From assembly GCA_033720975.1 (NCBI GenBank), contig JAWWBL010000011.1, positions 1 through 29,677 of the forward strand: 29,677 nucleotides of DNA. The letters run 5' to 3'. The notes under the pieces were generated by a model that saw only the letters and a program-made list of their open reading frames with translations, had not been told where the DNA came from and ran no database searches. This document shows, in pieces, positions 1 to 7,423 of the stretch. Positions within the stretch are counted from its first letter, which is position 1. Each line of letters starts with the position of its first letter. Origin of the DNA: JAWWBL01 sp033720975. Its GTDB lineage: Bacteria; Actinomycetota; Acidimicrobiia; Spongiisociales; ZC4RG35. Position numbers and translations under genes: made by a program.

Positions 1-175
1 CGCGCCGCTGTTGGCGCGCACCCTGAATGTCCGGGACATATACCTCAACCCGATCAACTTCCTACAGGTCTCGTTGTTGGAGCGGAGCAGGGGCGGAGAC
101 CAGTCCGACGAGCTGGACCGGGCGCTGCTGCTGACGGTGAATGGGATCGCCGCGGGGATGAGAAACACCGGATAG
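1..175 (+). CDS. ppc: Phosphoenolpyruvate carboxylase, C-terminal end (partial)
   Basis: Only the last 57 residues are inside the window; the reading frame begins at base 2 and stops with TAG at 173-175. The C-terminus ends in GIAAGMRNTG, the near-invariant tail of PEP carboxylase, and upstream RDIYLNPINFLQ matches the conserved 'RDPY-x-PLN-x-LQ' block. The enzyme carboxylates phosphoenolpyruvate with bicarbonate to oxaloacetate in the cytoplasm, an anaplerotic feed to the TCA cycle; the terminal residues lie close to the active site in known structures. The 5' part is missing only because of the window edge. A promoter hexamer for the next gene begins two bases after the stop. Confidence 0.93.
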   Translation, partial: APLLARTLNVRDIYLNPINFLQVSLLERSRGGDQSDELDRALLLTVNGIAAGMRNTG

Positions 176-176
176 C

Positions 177-182
177 TAGATT
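177..182 (+). promoter_or_regulatory. Putative -10 box (TAGATT) for a leaderless start at 190
   Basis: TAGATT fits the actinobacterial TANNNT consensus. Its last T is 7 bases before the GTG at 190, which would place the transcription start on or next to the start codon. No Shine-Dalgarno is visible in the 14-base gap after ppc. Called by eye; no recognisable -35. Confidence 0.45.
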
Positions 183-189
183 CGCCTAC

Positions 190-2964
190 GTGAATGACAG
201 TCTTCCCACGGGAACGGTGACTTTCCTGTTCTCTGATGTGGAGGGGAGTACCCGGCTGTGGGAGGACCACCACGAGGAGATGCGGACCGCCCTGGCCGCT
301 CACGACAAGGTGATGCGGTCGGCCATCGAGGACAACGCAGGGCATGTCTTCTCGACCGCCGGTGACGCCTATTCGGCTGCATTCGCCAGGCCAAACGCTG
401 CACTCCAGGCGGCGATCACCGCCCAGGCGGGGCTTGCCGACATCTTCGTCGATGGATCGCAGGTCAAGGTCCGGATGGCGGTGCACACCGGTTCGGCTGA
501 TGAGCGAGACGGTGATTACTTCGGGCCGGCGGTGAATCGGGCAGCGCGGATCATGTCGGTGGGCAACGGTGGTCAGGTCCTGGTGAGCGGTGTCACGGCA
601 GGACTCGTGATCGATCACCTTCCGGACGGCGCCGAGCTGAGAGACCTCGGTGAGCATCGTCTCAAGGACCTCTCCCGCGCGGAGGCGGTCCACCAAGTGG
701 TCCACGACTCTTTCCCTGTCGACGATCGCCCGCTTCGGTCGCTCGATAGATACCGCCACAACTTGCCCACTCAGCTCACCAGCTTCGTCGGCAGGGAGGA
801 GGAGTCCGCCGAGCTGGCCAAGCTCCTCGGCGCTTCGCGCATGGTCACCCTGGCCGGCGTAGGCGGTGCCGGGAAGACACGGCTGGCCATCCAGACGGCG
901 GCGGAGCTCGTCACCGAGTATCGGAACGGGGTGTGGCTAGTCGAGTTGGCTCCCATCACCGACCCAGGGAGGCTCCACGACGCGGTGTTGAGCGCCCTGG
1001 GAATCGAGCCCAAGGCAACGGAAAACCCGGCCGAGGCGTTGCACCGGTTCCTATCCGACAAGGAAATTCTGCTGATCCTGGACAACTGTGAGCATCTGGT
1101 CGCAGCGGCAGCGCGCCTAGCCGAAAGAGCGCTGGCAGCGGGATCAGGAGTCACTGTGCTCGCTACCAGCCGCGAGATGCTCGGAGTCCCCGGCGAATAC
1201 ACATTGCCAGTACCGTCACTGGCCGCCCCGGACTCAGTCGAGTTCGAACTGCGCGCTGCGCTTCTCCGATACCCGGCGGTGAGGTTGTTCTCGGAGCGAG
1301 GAGAGCTGGCGAAACGCGGCTGGCGGCTGACCTCCGACAACGCCGACGCTGTCGTCCAGATCTGCCAACGGCTTGACGGGATGCCCCTCGCCATCGAACT
1401 GGCCGCCGCACGACTGCGGATGATGCCCGTCGGGCAGATCGCGAGTCGCCTCGACGACCGGTTCCGCCTACTGACCGGAGGCAGCCGCACCGCTCTCCCC
1501 CGTCAACAGACCCTGGAGGCGGCCATCGACTGGAGCCACGAGCTCCTCTCTGATGAGGAGAAGACACTGTTCGCCCGTCTCGCTGTGTTCATGGGTGGTT
1601 TCACGCTTGAAGCTGCCGAGGCTGTGTGCGGTGTTTATCCACTCGACGAGTACGCGGTCCTCGAGCACCTGGGGCACCTCGTCGACAAGTCCCTGGTGCA
1701 AGCAGAGGACACCGCAAGTGGTGTCCGATACCGGATGCTCGAGACCCTTCGCCAATACGCTAGACACCGGCTCGCCGAATCGGACGAGGTCGAGGAGATG
1801 CGGCGTGCCCACGCCAAGTTCTTCGTTCGTCTCGCTGAAGAGGCCGAGCCCCATCTCCGTGGCGAGGACGAGAGGGACTGGCTGAACCGGCTAGAGACCG
1901 AGTTGGACAACCTGAGACAGGCGATCAGCTGGAGCCTGGAGGCCGGAGAGGCTTCGATTGCTCAACGCATTGTTGGCGCTCTTCACCGGTTCTTTCTCCA
2001 GCAATATCGGTTCGTCGAGGGCCGGGATTGGGCGGAGAAGGTGATCGCGGCATCGGACGACCCCACACCAGAACGCGCCAAGTCGCTTCTGGTGGCAGGG
2101 ACGCTCGCTCAGTTGGGTGGCGATTGGACGAGAACCCATCTGTTAGACGAAGCAATCAGCATCGCCGATGAACAGGGTCTGGACGAGGTCCTGCGCGCCG
2201 CACTCAACAATCGGGCAAACGCCGCGTTGGCTGCTGGTGACCTCTCCACAGCAGAAGACCTGTACCGAAGAGGTCTAGAGAACGCTCTGGAGATGGGTGG
2301 GGACCCTCCCGGGGTTTCGATTGGGATGACCAACCTCGCCAATGTCTTACGAGACCAGGGAAAGGATGAGGAAGCGGTGGCCCTCAACACCGAAGCGGTC
2401 GAGGCGGCCTCTGCGTCAGGGTCGGCATGGCTCCTGCACAGTGCTCAAGGCGAGCTGGTACTTGCGCATCGATATGCAGGTGACCCCGAAGCTGCGGAAG
2501 CGACCCTTCGACCCATGCTCGCTCGTGTCGAGAAGACCGGGGTTGATCCGATGGTCGGTTGGGCGCACGCTTTGAAGGCACTTCTCGAGATGGACCGTGG
2601 GGACTTCGGAGACGCAGCGGTCTCCCTCGAGATCGCGATGACGCGGTTGATGAGTATCGGCGACGCATCGAGCTTCATCGAGCCACTGGCAACAAACCTG
2701 TGGATGGGGGCGCGGCTGCTAAATGAGCTGATGCCTTCCGGCTTCTCCGCAAAGCTGCTCGGAGCGGCAGACCAGGGACTACTAGCCGGCGGAATAGTGC
2801 CAAGGCGCGGGGAACAACAAGAAATCGAACGGATCAAGGGTCAGACCAGGGCTCTCCTGGGCCCAGAGATCTACGACGCGGGGTACAAAGAGGGGCGAAC
2901 CATGGACCCCAAAGACGCGAACGACCTGCTTCTGAGCAAAATCGCAGAGATCAACCGTGGCTGA
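190..2964 (+). CDS. Class III cyclase domain + STAND (NB-ARC-like) ATPase + TPR signalling protein, copy 1
   Basis: A 924-residue cytoplasmic protein. Residues 8-170 form an adenylate/guanylate cyclase domain: metal aspartates D16 (SDVEGST) and D59 (AGDAY), D109 in the substrate-specifying position, and transition-state N116 and R120. The usual substrate lysine four residues before D59 is S55, so canonical ATP-to-cAMP activity is uncertain. Residues 195-480 are a STAND ATPase with Walker A GVGGAGKT (223-230), Walker B LLILDNC (D298), the ATSRE sensor motif and a GMPLAIELAA motif. The remainder is helical TPR-like repeats. The layout resembles mycobacterial cyclase-ATPase-LuxR proteins (Rv0386 type) but there is no C-terminal HTH. 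The start is GTG, chosen because SLPTGTVTFLFSD begins the domain and a -10 box sits 7 bases upstream. It overlaps its paralogue by 8 bases. The ligand and output are unknown. Confidence 0.88.
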   Translation: MNDSLPTGTVTFLFSDVEGSTRLWEDHHEEMRTALAAHDKVMRSAIEDNAGHVFSTAGDAYSAAFARPNAALQAAITAQAGLADIFVDGSQVKVRMAVHTGSADERDGDYFGPAVNRAARIMSVGNGGQVLVSGVTAGLVIDHLPDGAELRDLGEHRLKDLSRAEAVHQVVHDSFPVDDRPLRSLDRYRHNLPTQLTSFVGREEESAELAKLLGASRMVTLAGVGGAGKTRLAIQTAAELVTEYRNGVWLVELAPITDPGRLHDAVLSALGIEPKATENPAEALHRFLSDKEILLILDNCEHLVAAAARLAERALAAGSGVTVLATSREMLGVPGEYTLPVPSLAAPDSVEFELRAALLRYPAVRLFSERGELAKRGWRLTSDNADAVVQICQRLDGMPLAIELAAARLRMMPVGQIASRLDDRFRLLTGGSRTALPRQQTLEAAIDWSHELLSDEEKTLFARLAVFMGGFTLEAAEAVCGVYPLDEYAVLEHLGHLVDKSLVQAEDTASGVRYRMLETLRQYARHRLAESDEVEEMRRAHAKFFVRLAEEAEPHLRGEDERDWLNRLETELDNLRQAISWSLEAGEASIAQRIVGALHRFFLQQYRFVEGRDWAEKVIAASDDPTPERAKSLLVAGTLAQLGGDWTRTHLLDEAISIADEQGLDEVLRAALNNRANAALAAGDLSTAEDLYRRGLENALEMGGDPPGVSIGMTNLANVLRDQGKDEEAVALNTEAVEAASASGSAWLLHSAQGELVLAHRYAGDPEAAEATLRPMLARVEKTGVDPMVGWAHALKALLEMDRGDFGDAAVSLEIAMTRLMSIGDASSFIEPLATNLWMGARLLNELMPSGFSAKLLGAADQGLLAGGIVPRRGEQQEIERIKGQTRALLGPEIYDAGYKEGRTMDPKDANDLLLSKIAEINRG

Positions 2965-5731
2965 CAACCTGCCCACGGGGACGGTGACTTTCCTTTTCTC
3001 TGATGTGGAGGGGAGCACCCGTCTGTGGGAGGAACACCACGACGAGATGCGGACCGCTCTAGCCTCCCACGACAAGGTGATGCGGTCCGCGATCGAGGAC
3101 AACGACGGACACGTGTTCTCAACGGCGGGCGACGCCTATTCGGCGTCGTTCGCCAGGCCGACGGCGGCGCTACAGGCAGCAATCACGGCCCAAGCGGGAC
3201 TAGCCGACCTGTCGGTGGCAGGCTCGCCGCTGAGGGTGCGGATGGCAGTGCACACCGGAAGCGCGGACGAGCGTGACGGTGACTACTTCGGACCGGCGGT
3301 CAACCGTGCCGCCCGGCTCATGTCGGTAGGCAACGGGGGCCAAATCCTCGTCAGCACTGCCACATCTCAACTGGCCCAGGACACCCTTCCGCCTGCAGCA
3401 AGCTTGAACGACCTCGGGGAACACCGTCTGAAGGATCTCTCCCGTCCCGAGCGGGTTTACCAGCTGCTCCACGACAGCATCACTCGCGATGACAGGCCAT
3501 TGCGCTCACTCGATGCATTCCCGCACAACCTGCCCATCCAACTGACCAGCTTCGTCGGACGTGAGCAGGAGGTGACCGAAGTCACCAAGTTGCTTGGTGG
3601 GGCCCGCATGGTCACCCTGGCGGGCGTCGGCGGCGCCGGCAAGACCCGCCTCGCCATCCAGACCGGTGCGGAGGTCCTCTCCAACTACGAGGACGGCGTC
3701 TGGCTCATCGAGCTGGCTGCGATAACAGAGTCGACCCGAATCCCCGCCGCCGTGATGGATGTGCTCGGCATCGAGGAGAAGGCCAACGAGGACCCAGCCG
3801 AGACCGTTTCGAGGGCATTGGCAAAGAAGAAGATCTTGCTCATCCTCGACAACTGCGAGCACCTGGTCGACCCAGCGGCGCGATTCGCTGCGGCGGTCCT
3901 TAGTGCGGGCACCGGAGTTTCCATTCTGGCCACCAGCCGCGAGATGCTCGGGGTGCCCGGGGAGTATCCGTTCCAGGTCAAGTCTTTGGCTTCTCCGGAA
4001 TCACTCGACGCGGAGGTGAGACTGGCCCTGCTGCGCTATCCCGCGGTACGACTCTTCTCTGAGCGGGCCGAGCTGGCCAGGCCGGGCTGGAGGGTCTCGG
4101 CGGAGAACGCCGAGTCCGTGGTCCAGATCTGCCGGCGGCTCGACGGCATGCCTCTCGCCATCGAACTGGCAGCCGCGCGCCTTCGCATGATGCCTGCGGA
4201 AAAGATTGCCGAGCGGCTCGACGACCGATTCCGGCTCCTGACTGGCGGGAGCCGCACCGTGTTGCCGAGACAACAGACTCTCGAAGCCGCGATCGATTGG
4301 AGCTTCGAGCTGCTCGATGAGGACGAGAAGACCCTCTTCTCCCGTCTCGCCGTGTTCATGGGCGGATTCACACTGGAAGCCGCTGAGGCGGTTTGCGGAG
4401 TTGAGCCGCTGGACGAATTTGCAGTCCTCGATCATCTCGGCCACTTGGTCGACAAGTCCCTGGTCCAAGCGGAAGAGAAGGAGGATGGGGTCCGCTACCG
4501 GATGCTGGAGACCCTCCGCCAGTACGCCCGTCTCAGGCTTGCCGAGTCCGAAGAGGTCGGGGCCATGCGACTCGGTCACGCCCGGTACTTCCTCTCATTG
4601 GTCGAGGAGGCTGAGCCCAATCTGCGAGGTGCCGACGAGGCCTACTGGTTTGGGAGGCTCGACGACGATCTGGACAACATCCGCCAGGCGATGACCTGGG
4701 CTATCGAAGCGGGTGAGCCGCAGATCGCACAGACCATGGCCGGATCCCTGTACAGGTATTTCATGTATCGATTCCGCTTCATAGAAGGACGAGAATGGGC
4801 TGAGCAGGCAGTGGCGATGTCCGACGCACCCAACCCTGGATATGCCAAGGCCCTTCTGGCGGCGGGCACGCTTGCCCAGTTCAGCCTCGATCAGGATGTA
4901 TCGATGAAGCATCTCGACCAGGCCATCGACCTGGCTAGAAGCCTCAATATGGAGAAGGCGCTCTCGGCGGCACTCAACAATCGAGCCAACGTTGCGGCAG
5001 GGATGGGGATGATTGAGGAAGCGCTCCGACTCCACGAGGAGCACCTGGAGTTGGACAGAAGCATCGGCGACCCGGACGGCATCATCATCGGCCTCATGAA
5101 CGTCTCCAGCCTCAACCTCGACCTTGGAAACGCCGAAGAGGCAGTCGCCTTCAGCGAGGAGGCGCTCGAAAGATCCATTCAACATGGCTCGGAGAGGCTG
5201 ATGTTTCACTCACGGCTTTGGATGCTGGGCCCTCTTCGCGCCCTCGGCCGCCTGGATGATCTGGAAGAACAGCTCACAGCGATGCGCAGTCTCCAAGAGG
5301 GCCCGGGCGTCGAGTTCATACCCGGAGTCACCGACTTCTGGACGTCGGTGCTTCACCTGGAGCGGGATGAGCTGCCCGAGTCGATTGGGATGCTCATTGA
5401 CGCCTTGAGGAAGTTCCAGTCCATGCCCGACCCCTACGAGCTTGCGGCGGTGGTGAGTTGGATCATGGAGTTGGGAGCCGAGGTCCTCGCCCGCCTGGAA
5501 CGACCGCGACTGGCCGCCCAGCTAATTGGGGCGGCGGAAACCGTCACCAAGGAGAAAGCGTTTGAACGGGGAGGAGACCGGGTCCGCCGATTGGCCGACA
5601 TCGAATCGTCGCTTCGAAGTCAACTCGGGGACGAGACCTTCGATGAGGAGTTCCGTGCCGGCACCCAGCTGGACAGTCGCGACGCCCACGACGCTCTCCT
5701 AGCCGCTCTCGAGGAATCCCTCCAGGACTGA
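2957..5731 (+). CDS. Class III cyclase domain + STAND ATPase + TPR signalling protein, copy 2 (tandem paralogue)
   Basis: Also 924 residues and colinear with the preceding gene: D16, S55, D59, D109, N116, R120, Walker A 223-230 and D298 fall at identical positions. The cyclase and ATPase domains are strongly conserved between the copies, whereas the TPR-like second half has diverged, which suggests the same enzyme/switch core reading different partners. The GTG start lies inside the end of the first gene (8-base overlap), with no good Shine-Dalgarno, so translation is probably coupled and the two are one operon. As in copy 1, the substrate lysine is replaced by serine and there is no DNA-binding domain at the C-terminus. 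Its 3' end overlaps the convergent hydrolase gene by 33 bases. Product nucleotide and target are not deducible. Confidence 0.88.
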   Translation: MADNLPTGTVTFLFSDVEGSTRLWEEHHDEMRTALASHDKVMRSAIEDNDGHVFSTAGDAYSASFARPTAALQAAITAQAGLADLSVAGSPLRVRMAVHTGSADERDGDYFGPAVNRAARLMSVGNGGQILVSTATSQLAQDTLPPAASLNDLGEHRLKDLSRPERVYQLLHDSITRDDRPLRSLDAFPHNLPIQLTSFVGREQEVTEVTKLLGGARMVTLAGVGGAGKTRLAIQTGAEVLSNYEDGVWLIELAAITESTRIPAAVMDVLGIEEKANEDPAETVSRALAKKKILLILDNCEHLVDPAARFAAAVLSAGTGVSILATSREMLGVPGEYPFQVKSLASPESLDAEVRLALLRYPAVRLFSERAELARPGWRVSAENAESVVQICRRLDGMPLAIELAAARLRMMPAEKIAERLDDRFRLLTGGSRTVLPRQQTLEAAIDWSFELLDEDEKTLFSRLAVFMGGFTLEAAEAVCGVEPLDEFAVLDHLGHLVDKSLVQAEEKEDGVRYRMLETLRQYARLRLAESEEVGAMRLGHARYFLSLVEEAEPNLRGADEAYWFGRLDDDLDNIRQAMTWAIEAGEPQIAQTMAGSLYRYFMYRFRFIEGREWAEQAVAMSDAPNPGYAKALLAAGTLAQFSLDQDVSMKHLDQAIDLARSLNMEKALSAALNNRANVAAGMGMIEEALRLHEEHLELDRSIGDPDGIIIGLMNVSSLNLDLGNAEEAVAFSEEALERSIQHGSERLMFHSRLWMLGPLRALGRLDDLEEQLTAMRSLQEGPGVEFIPGVTDFWTSVLHLERDELPESIGMLIDALRKFQSMPDPYELAAVVSWIMELGAEVLARLERPRLAAQLIGAAETVTKEKAFERGGDRVRRLADIESSLRSQLGDETFDEEFRAGTQLDSRDAHDALLAALEESLQD

Positions 5732-6484
5732 GTTGAACTTGTGCGGCCGTTCTGCCGGCACCGCGTGGCGGGCGTTCTCGATCACCACCATCTCGGCATT
5801 GGGCATCACATCGACGTACGGCCTCTTCGACTCGACCGGTGTGTAGTCCTCGTCGGAGACGATGAACAGCGTGGGATGGTCGAAGGTCGTCATTGCCCCG
5901 GCCACACCTTCCCAGTCGAGAATCGCCTGGAACGCCGACCGATAGGCACGCTGATCATTGTCCGCCCACCGCCTGACGAATGTCTTGCGCTGCTCCTCCA
6001 TACCCGGCTCCGGGAAGAGCCTTCCAGCGAGCACTTCGCCGATCTTCTCCACGGTTGCGAACCTGGTCAACAGCTTCCGCAACAACACCTGAAACCGCAG
6101 CCCTAGACCCTCGACCTCGAACTCGGGAACGGCGTTGACCGCCACCAACCGCCCTACCAGATGGGCGTGATCGGCAGCTAACTGGAACCCGACCATGCCG
6201 CCCAATGAGATTCCCACAACGTCGGGTCGATCGAGTTGCAGCCTTTTGATCAGTCCGGCCGTGTCTGCTGCAAATCCCTCGATGCTGTACCTCTCAGCCG
6301 GCTTGTCCGACTGTCCATGACCCCGGAAATCCACAGTGATCACTTGGCGGTTGCTTGAGAAGTGAGCAGTCTGCTCCTCCCAGTCCCGGGTGCTCGATCC
6401 AAGACCATGCAGAAACAGCACGGCTCGACCTGACCCCGTCACCTCGTAGTGGATGTCGATCCCGTTGACGTGTTCTTCGGGCAC
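5699..6484 (-). CDS. Alpha/beta-fold hydrolase
   Basis: A 261-residue serine hydrolase of the alpha/beta fold. Visible elements are the oxyanion-hole HG (H26-G27 in LFLHGLGS), DFRGHGQSD after strand 4, the nucleophile elbow GISLGG with Ser93, an acidic residue around D211/D213 in IVSDEDYTP, and the catalytic His240 in NARHAVP. It resembles 3-oxoadipate enol-lactonase, haloperoxidase-like and carboxylesterase proteins; the substrate cannot be assigned. The frame stays open far upstream, through upp, but homology begins around HVNGIDIHYEV. I chose GTG at 6484 because TACGGT (6497-6492) ends 7 bases before it, typical of a leaderless start; ATG at 6517 would overlap the upp start. The gene is transcribed away from upp and its 3' end overlaps the cyclase gene by 33 bases. 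Confidence 0.85.
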   Translation of the reverse strand: MPEEHVNGIDIHYEVTGSGRAVLFLHGLGSSTRDWEEQTAHFSSNRQVITVDFRGHGQSDKPAERYSIEGFAADTAGLIKRLQLDRPDVVGISLGGMVGFQLAADHAHLVGRLVAVNAVPEFEVEGLGLRFQVLLRKLLTRFATVEKIGEVLAGRLFPEPGMEEQRKTFVRRWADNDQRAYRSAFQAILDWEGVAGAMTTFDHPTLFIVSDEDYTPVESKRPYVDVMPNAEMVVIENARHAVPAERPHKFNSVLEGFLESG

Positions 6485-6491
6485 GGACGGC

Positions 6492-6497
6492 ACCGTA
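6492..6497 (-). promoter_or_regulatory. Putative -10 box (TACGGT) for the hydrolase
   Basis: Read on the minus strand, TACGGT ends at 6492, with 7 bases before the GTG at 6484. It faces the upp -10 box at 6502-6507, leaving two back-to-back promoters in about 30 bases. Called by eye. Confidence 0.45.
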
Positions 6498-6501
6498 CCC
6501 G

Positions 6502-6507
6502 TAGGCT
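6502..6507 (+). promoter_or_regulatory. Putative -10 box (TAGGCT) for upp
   Basis: TAGGCT fits TANNNT and ends 8 bases before the upp ATG at 6516. No Shine-Dalgarno is present, so the mRNA is probably leaderless. Called by eye. Confidence 0.42.
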
Positions 6508-6515
6508 GCAATCTC

Positions 6516-7136
6516 ATGCCGATAACGATCGTTGACCACCCACTCGCCGCCGACCTTCTCACAGTCCTCCGCGACAAGGACACTGACCCACCCCGGTTCC
6601 GCACCACAGCGGAACGGCTTGGGTACTTGCTAGTAGCGGAGGCGATCTCCGACCTACCCACCCAGGATCTGGCGATCACGACGCCACTTGAGGCCACCAA
6701 CGGGACCCAACTCAAGAGGCCGGTTGTGGCGGTCGCGGTTCTCCGCGCCGGCCTCGGACTGCTCCACTCGGTACTCACCCTGATCCCCGACGCCGCCATC
6801 GGGTTTGCAGGTGTGCAACGCAACGAGGAGACCGCCGAGCCGATGGAGTACTACACCAAGTTCCCGGACCTCAACTCTGCCCGTGTCCTCATCCTGGAGC
6901 CAATGCTGGCCACGGGAGGCTCACTCTCCTGGGCCGTCGACAAAGTCAAGGAGAACGGCGCCAGAGACATAACCGCCGTGTGCGTCGTCGCTGCCCCGGA
7001 GGGTGTTGACAAGATGGAGGAGGATCACCCCGACGTGCGGGTCGTCGCAGCAGCGCTGGACCGTGAGCTGACCCCGAACTTCTACATCACTCCTGGTCTG
7101 GGTGACATGGGAGACCGACTATTCGGGACGGTGTGA
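6516..7136 (+). CDS. upp: Uracil phosphoribosyltransferase
   Basis: Converts uracil plus PRPP to UMP (pyrimidine salvage, cytoplasmic). The 206-residue product matches the family length (about 208). It shows the N-terminal HPL...LRDKDT block, VLRAGLGLL, the PRPP loop EPMLATGGS (128-136) and the C-terminal uracil site YITPGLGDMGDRLFG. The first loop residue is Glu128 where most family members have Asp, a conservative change. An in-frame extension to 6453 exists, but homology and the -10 box at 6502-6507 favour ATG 6516. The stop overlaps the next start (GTGA). With pdp and cdd nearby, three pyrimidine-salvage enzymes lie within 10 kb, although in different transcripts. Confidence 0.95.
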   Translation: MPITIVDHPLAADLLTVLRDKDTDPPRFRTTAERLGYLLVAEAISDLPTQDLAITTPLEATNGTQLKRPVVAVAVLRAGLGLLHSVLTLIPDAAIGFAGVQRNEETAEPMEYYTKFPDLNSARVLILEPMLATGGSLSWAVDKVKENGARDITAVCVVAAPEGVDKMEEDHPDVRVVAAALDRELTPNFYITPGLGDMGDRLFGTV

Positions 7137-7423
7137 CCGACTTCGAGGACGCAGTACTCGAGGTCATCGGGACCATCCGACGCGGTGAGGTCATGACCTA
7201 TGGGGAAGTAGCGGCCGAAGCAGGTTTTCCCGGGGCCGCCCGAGCGGTAGGCAATCTCTTAAGAGTCACGGGGACCGACGTACCGTGGTGGCGCGTAGTT
7301 GGCGCCGGGGGCCACCTTCGCTCACCCGATCCGGGAAAGCAGGCCCGCAGGCTCGCAGAAGACGGGGTCCTGGTCGATGAGGGCAGGGTCATCCAACGTA
7401 GACCTTCGTCTCCGCGGTCCTGA
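7133..7423 (+). CDS. Alkyltransferase-like protein (ATL, MGMT-fold DNA base-flipping protein)
   Basis: A 96-residue MGMT C-terminal-domain protein. Known ATLs bind O6-alkylguanine, flip it and hand it to nucleotide excision repair; they cannot transfer the alkyl group because the reactive Cys of PCHRV is replaced. Here the motif is PWWRV (51-55), so Trp52 stands in the Cys position. The DNA-binding helix with its arginine finger (AARAVGNLL, R37) and the TYGEVA helix are intact. It starts with GTG inside the upp stop region (4-base GTGA overlap), implying translational coupling with upp. Its last 35 bases overlap the convergent ABC permease gene. Confidence 0.88.
   Translation: MTDFEDAVLEVIGTIRRGEVMTYGEVAAEAGFPGAARAVGNLLRVTGTDVPWWRVVGAGGHLRSPDPGKQARRLAEDGVLVDEGRVIQRRPSSPRS

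Noticed and set aside
6485..6823. N-terminal extension of the hydrolase frame
   Set aside because: It is antisense to upp and has no hydrolase homology; the -10 box and fold both point to GTG 6484.
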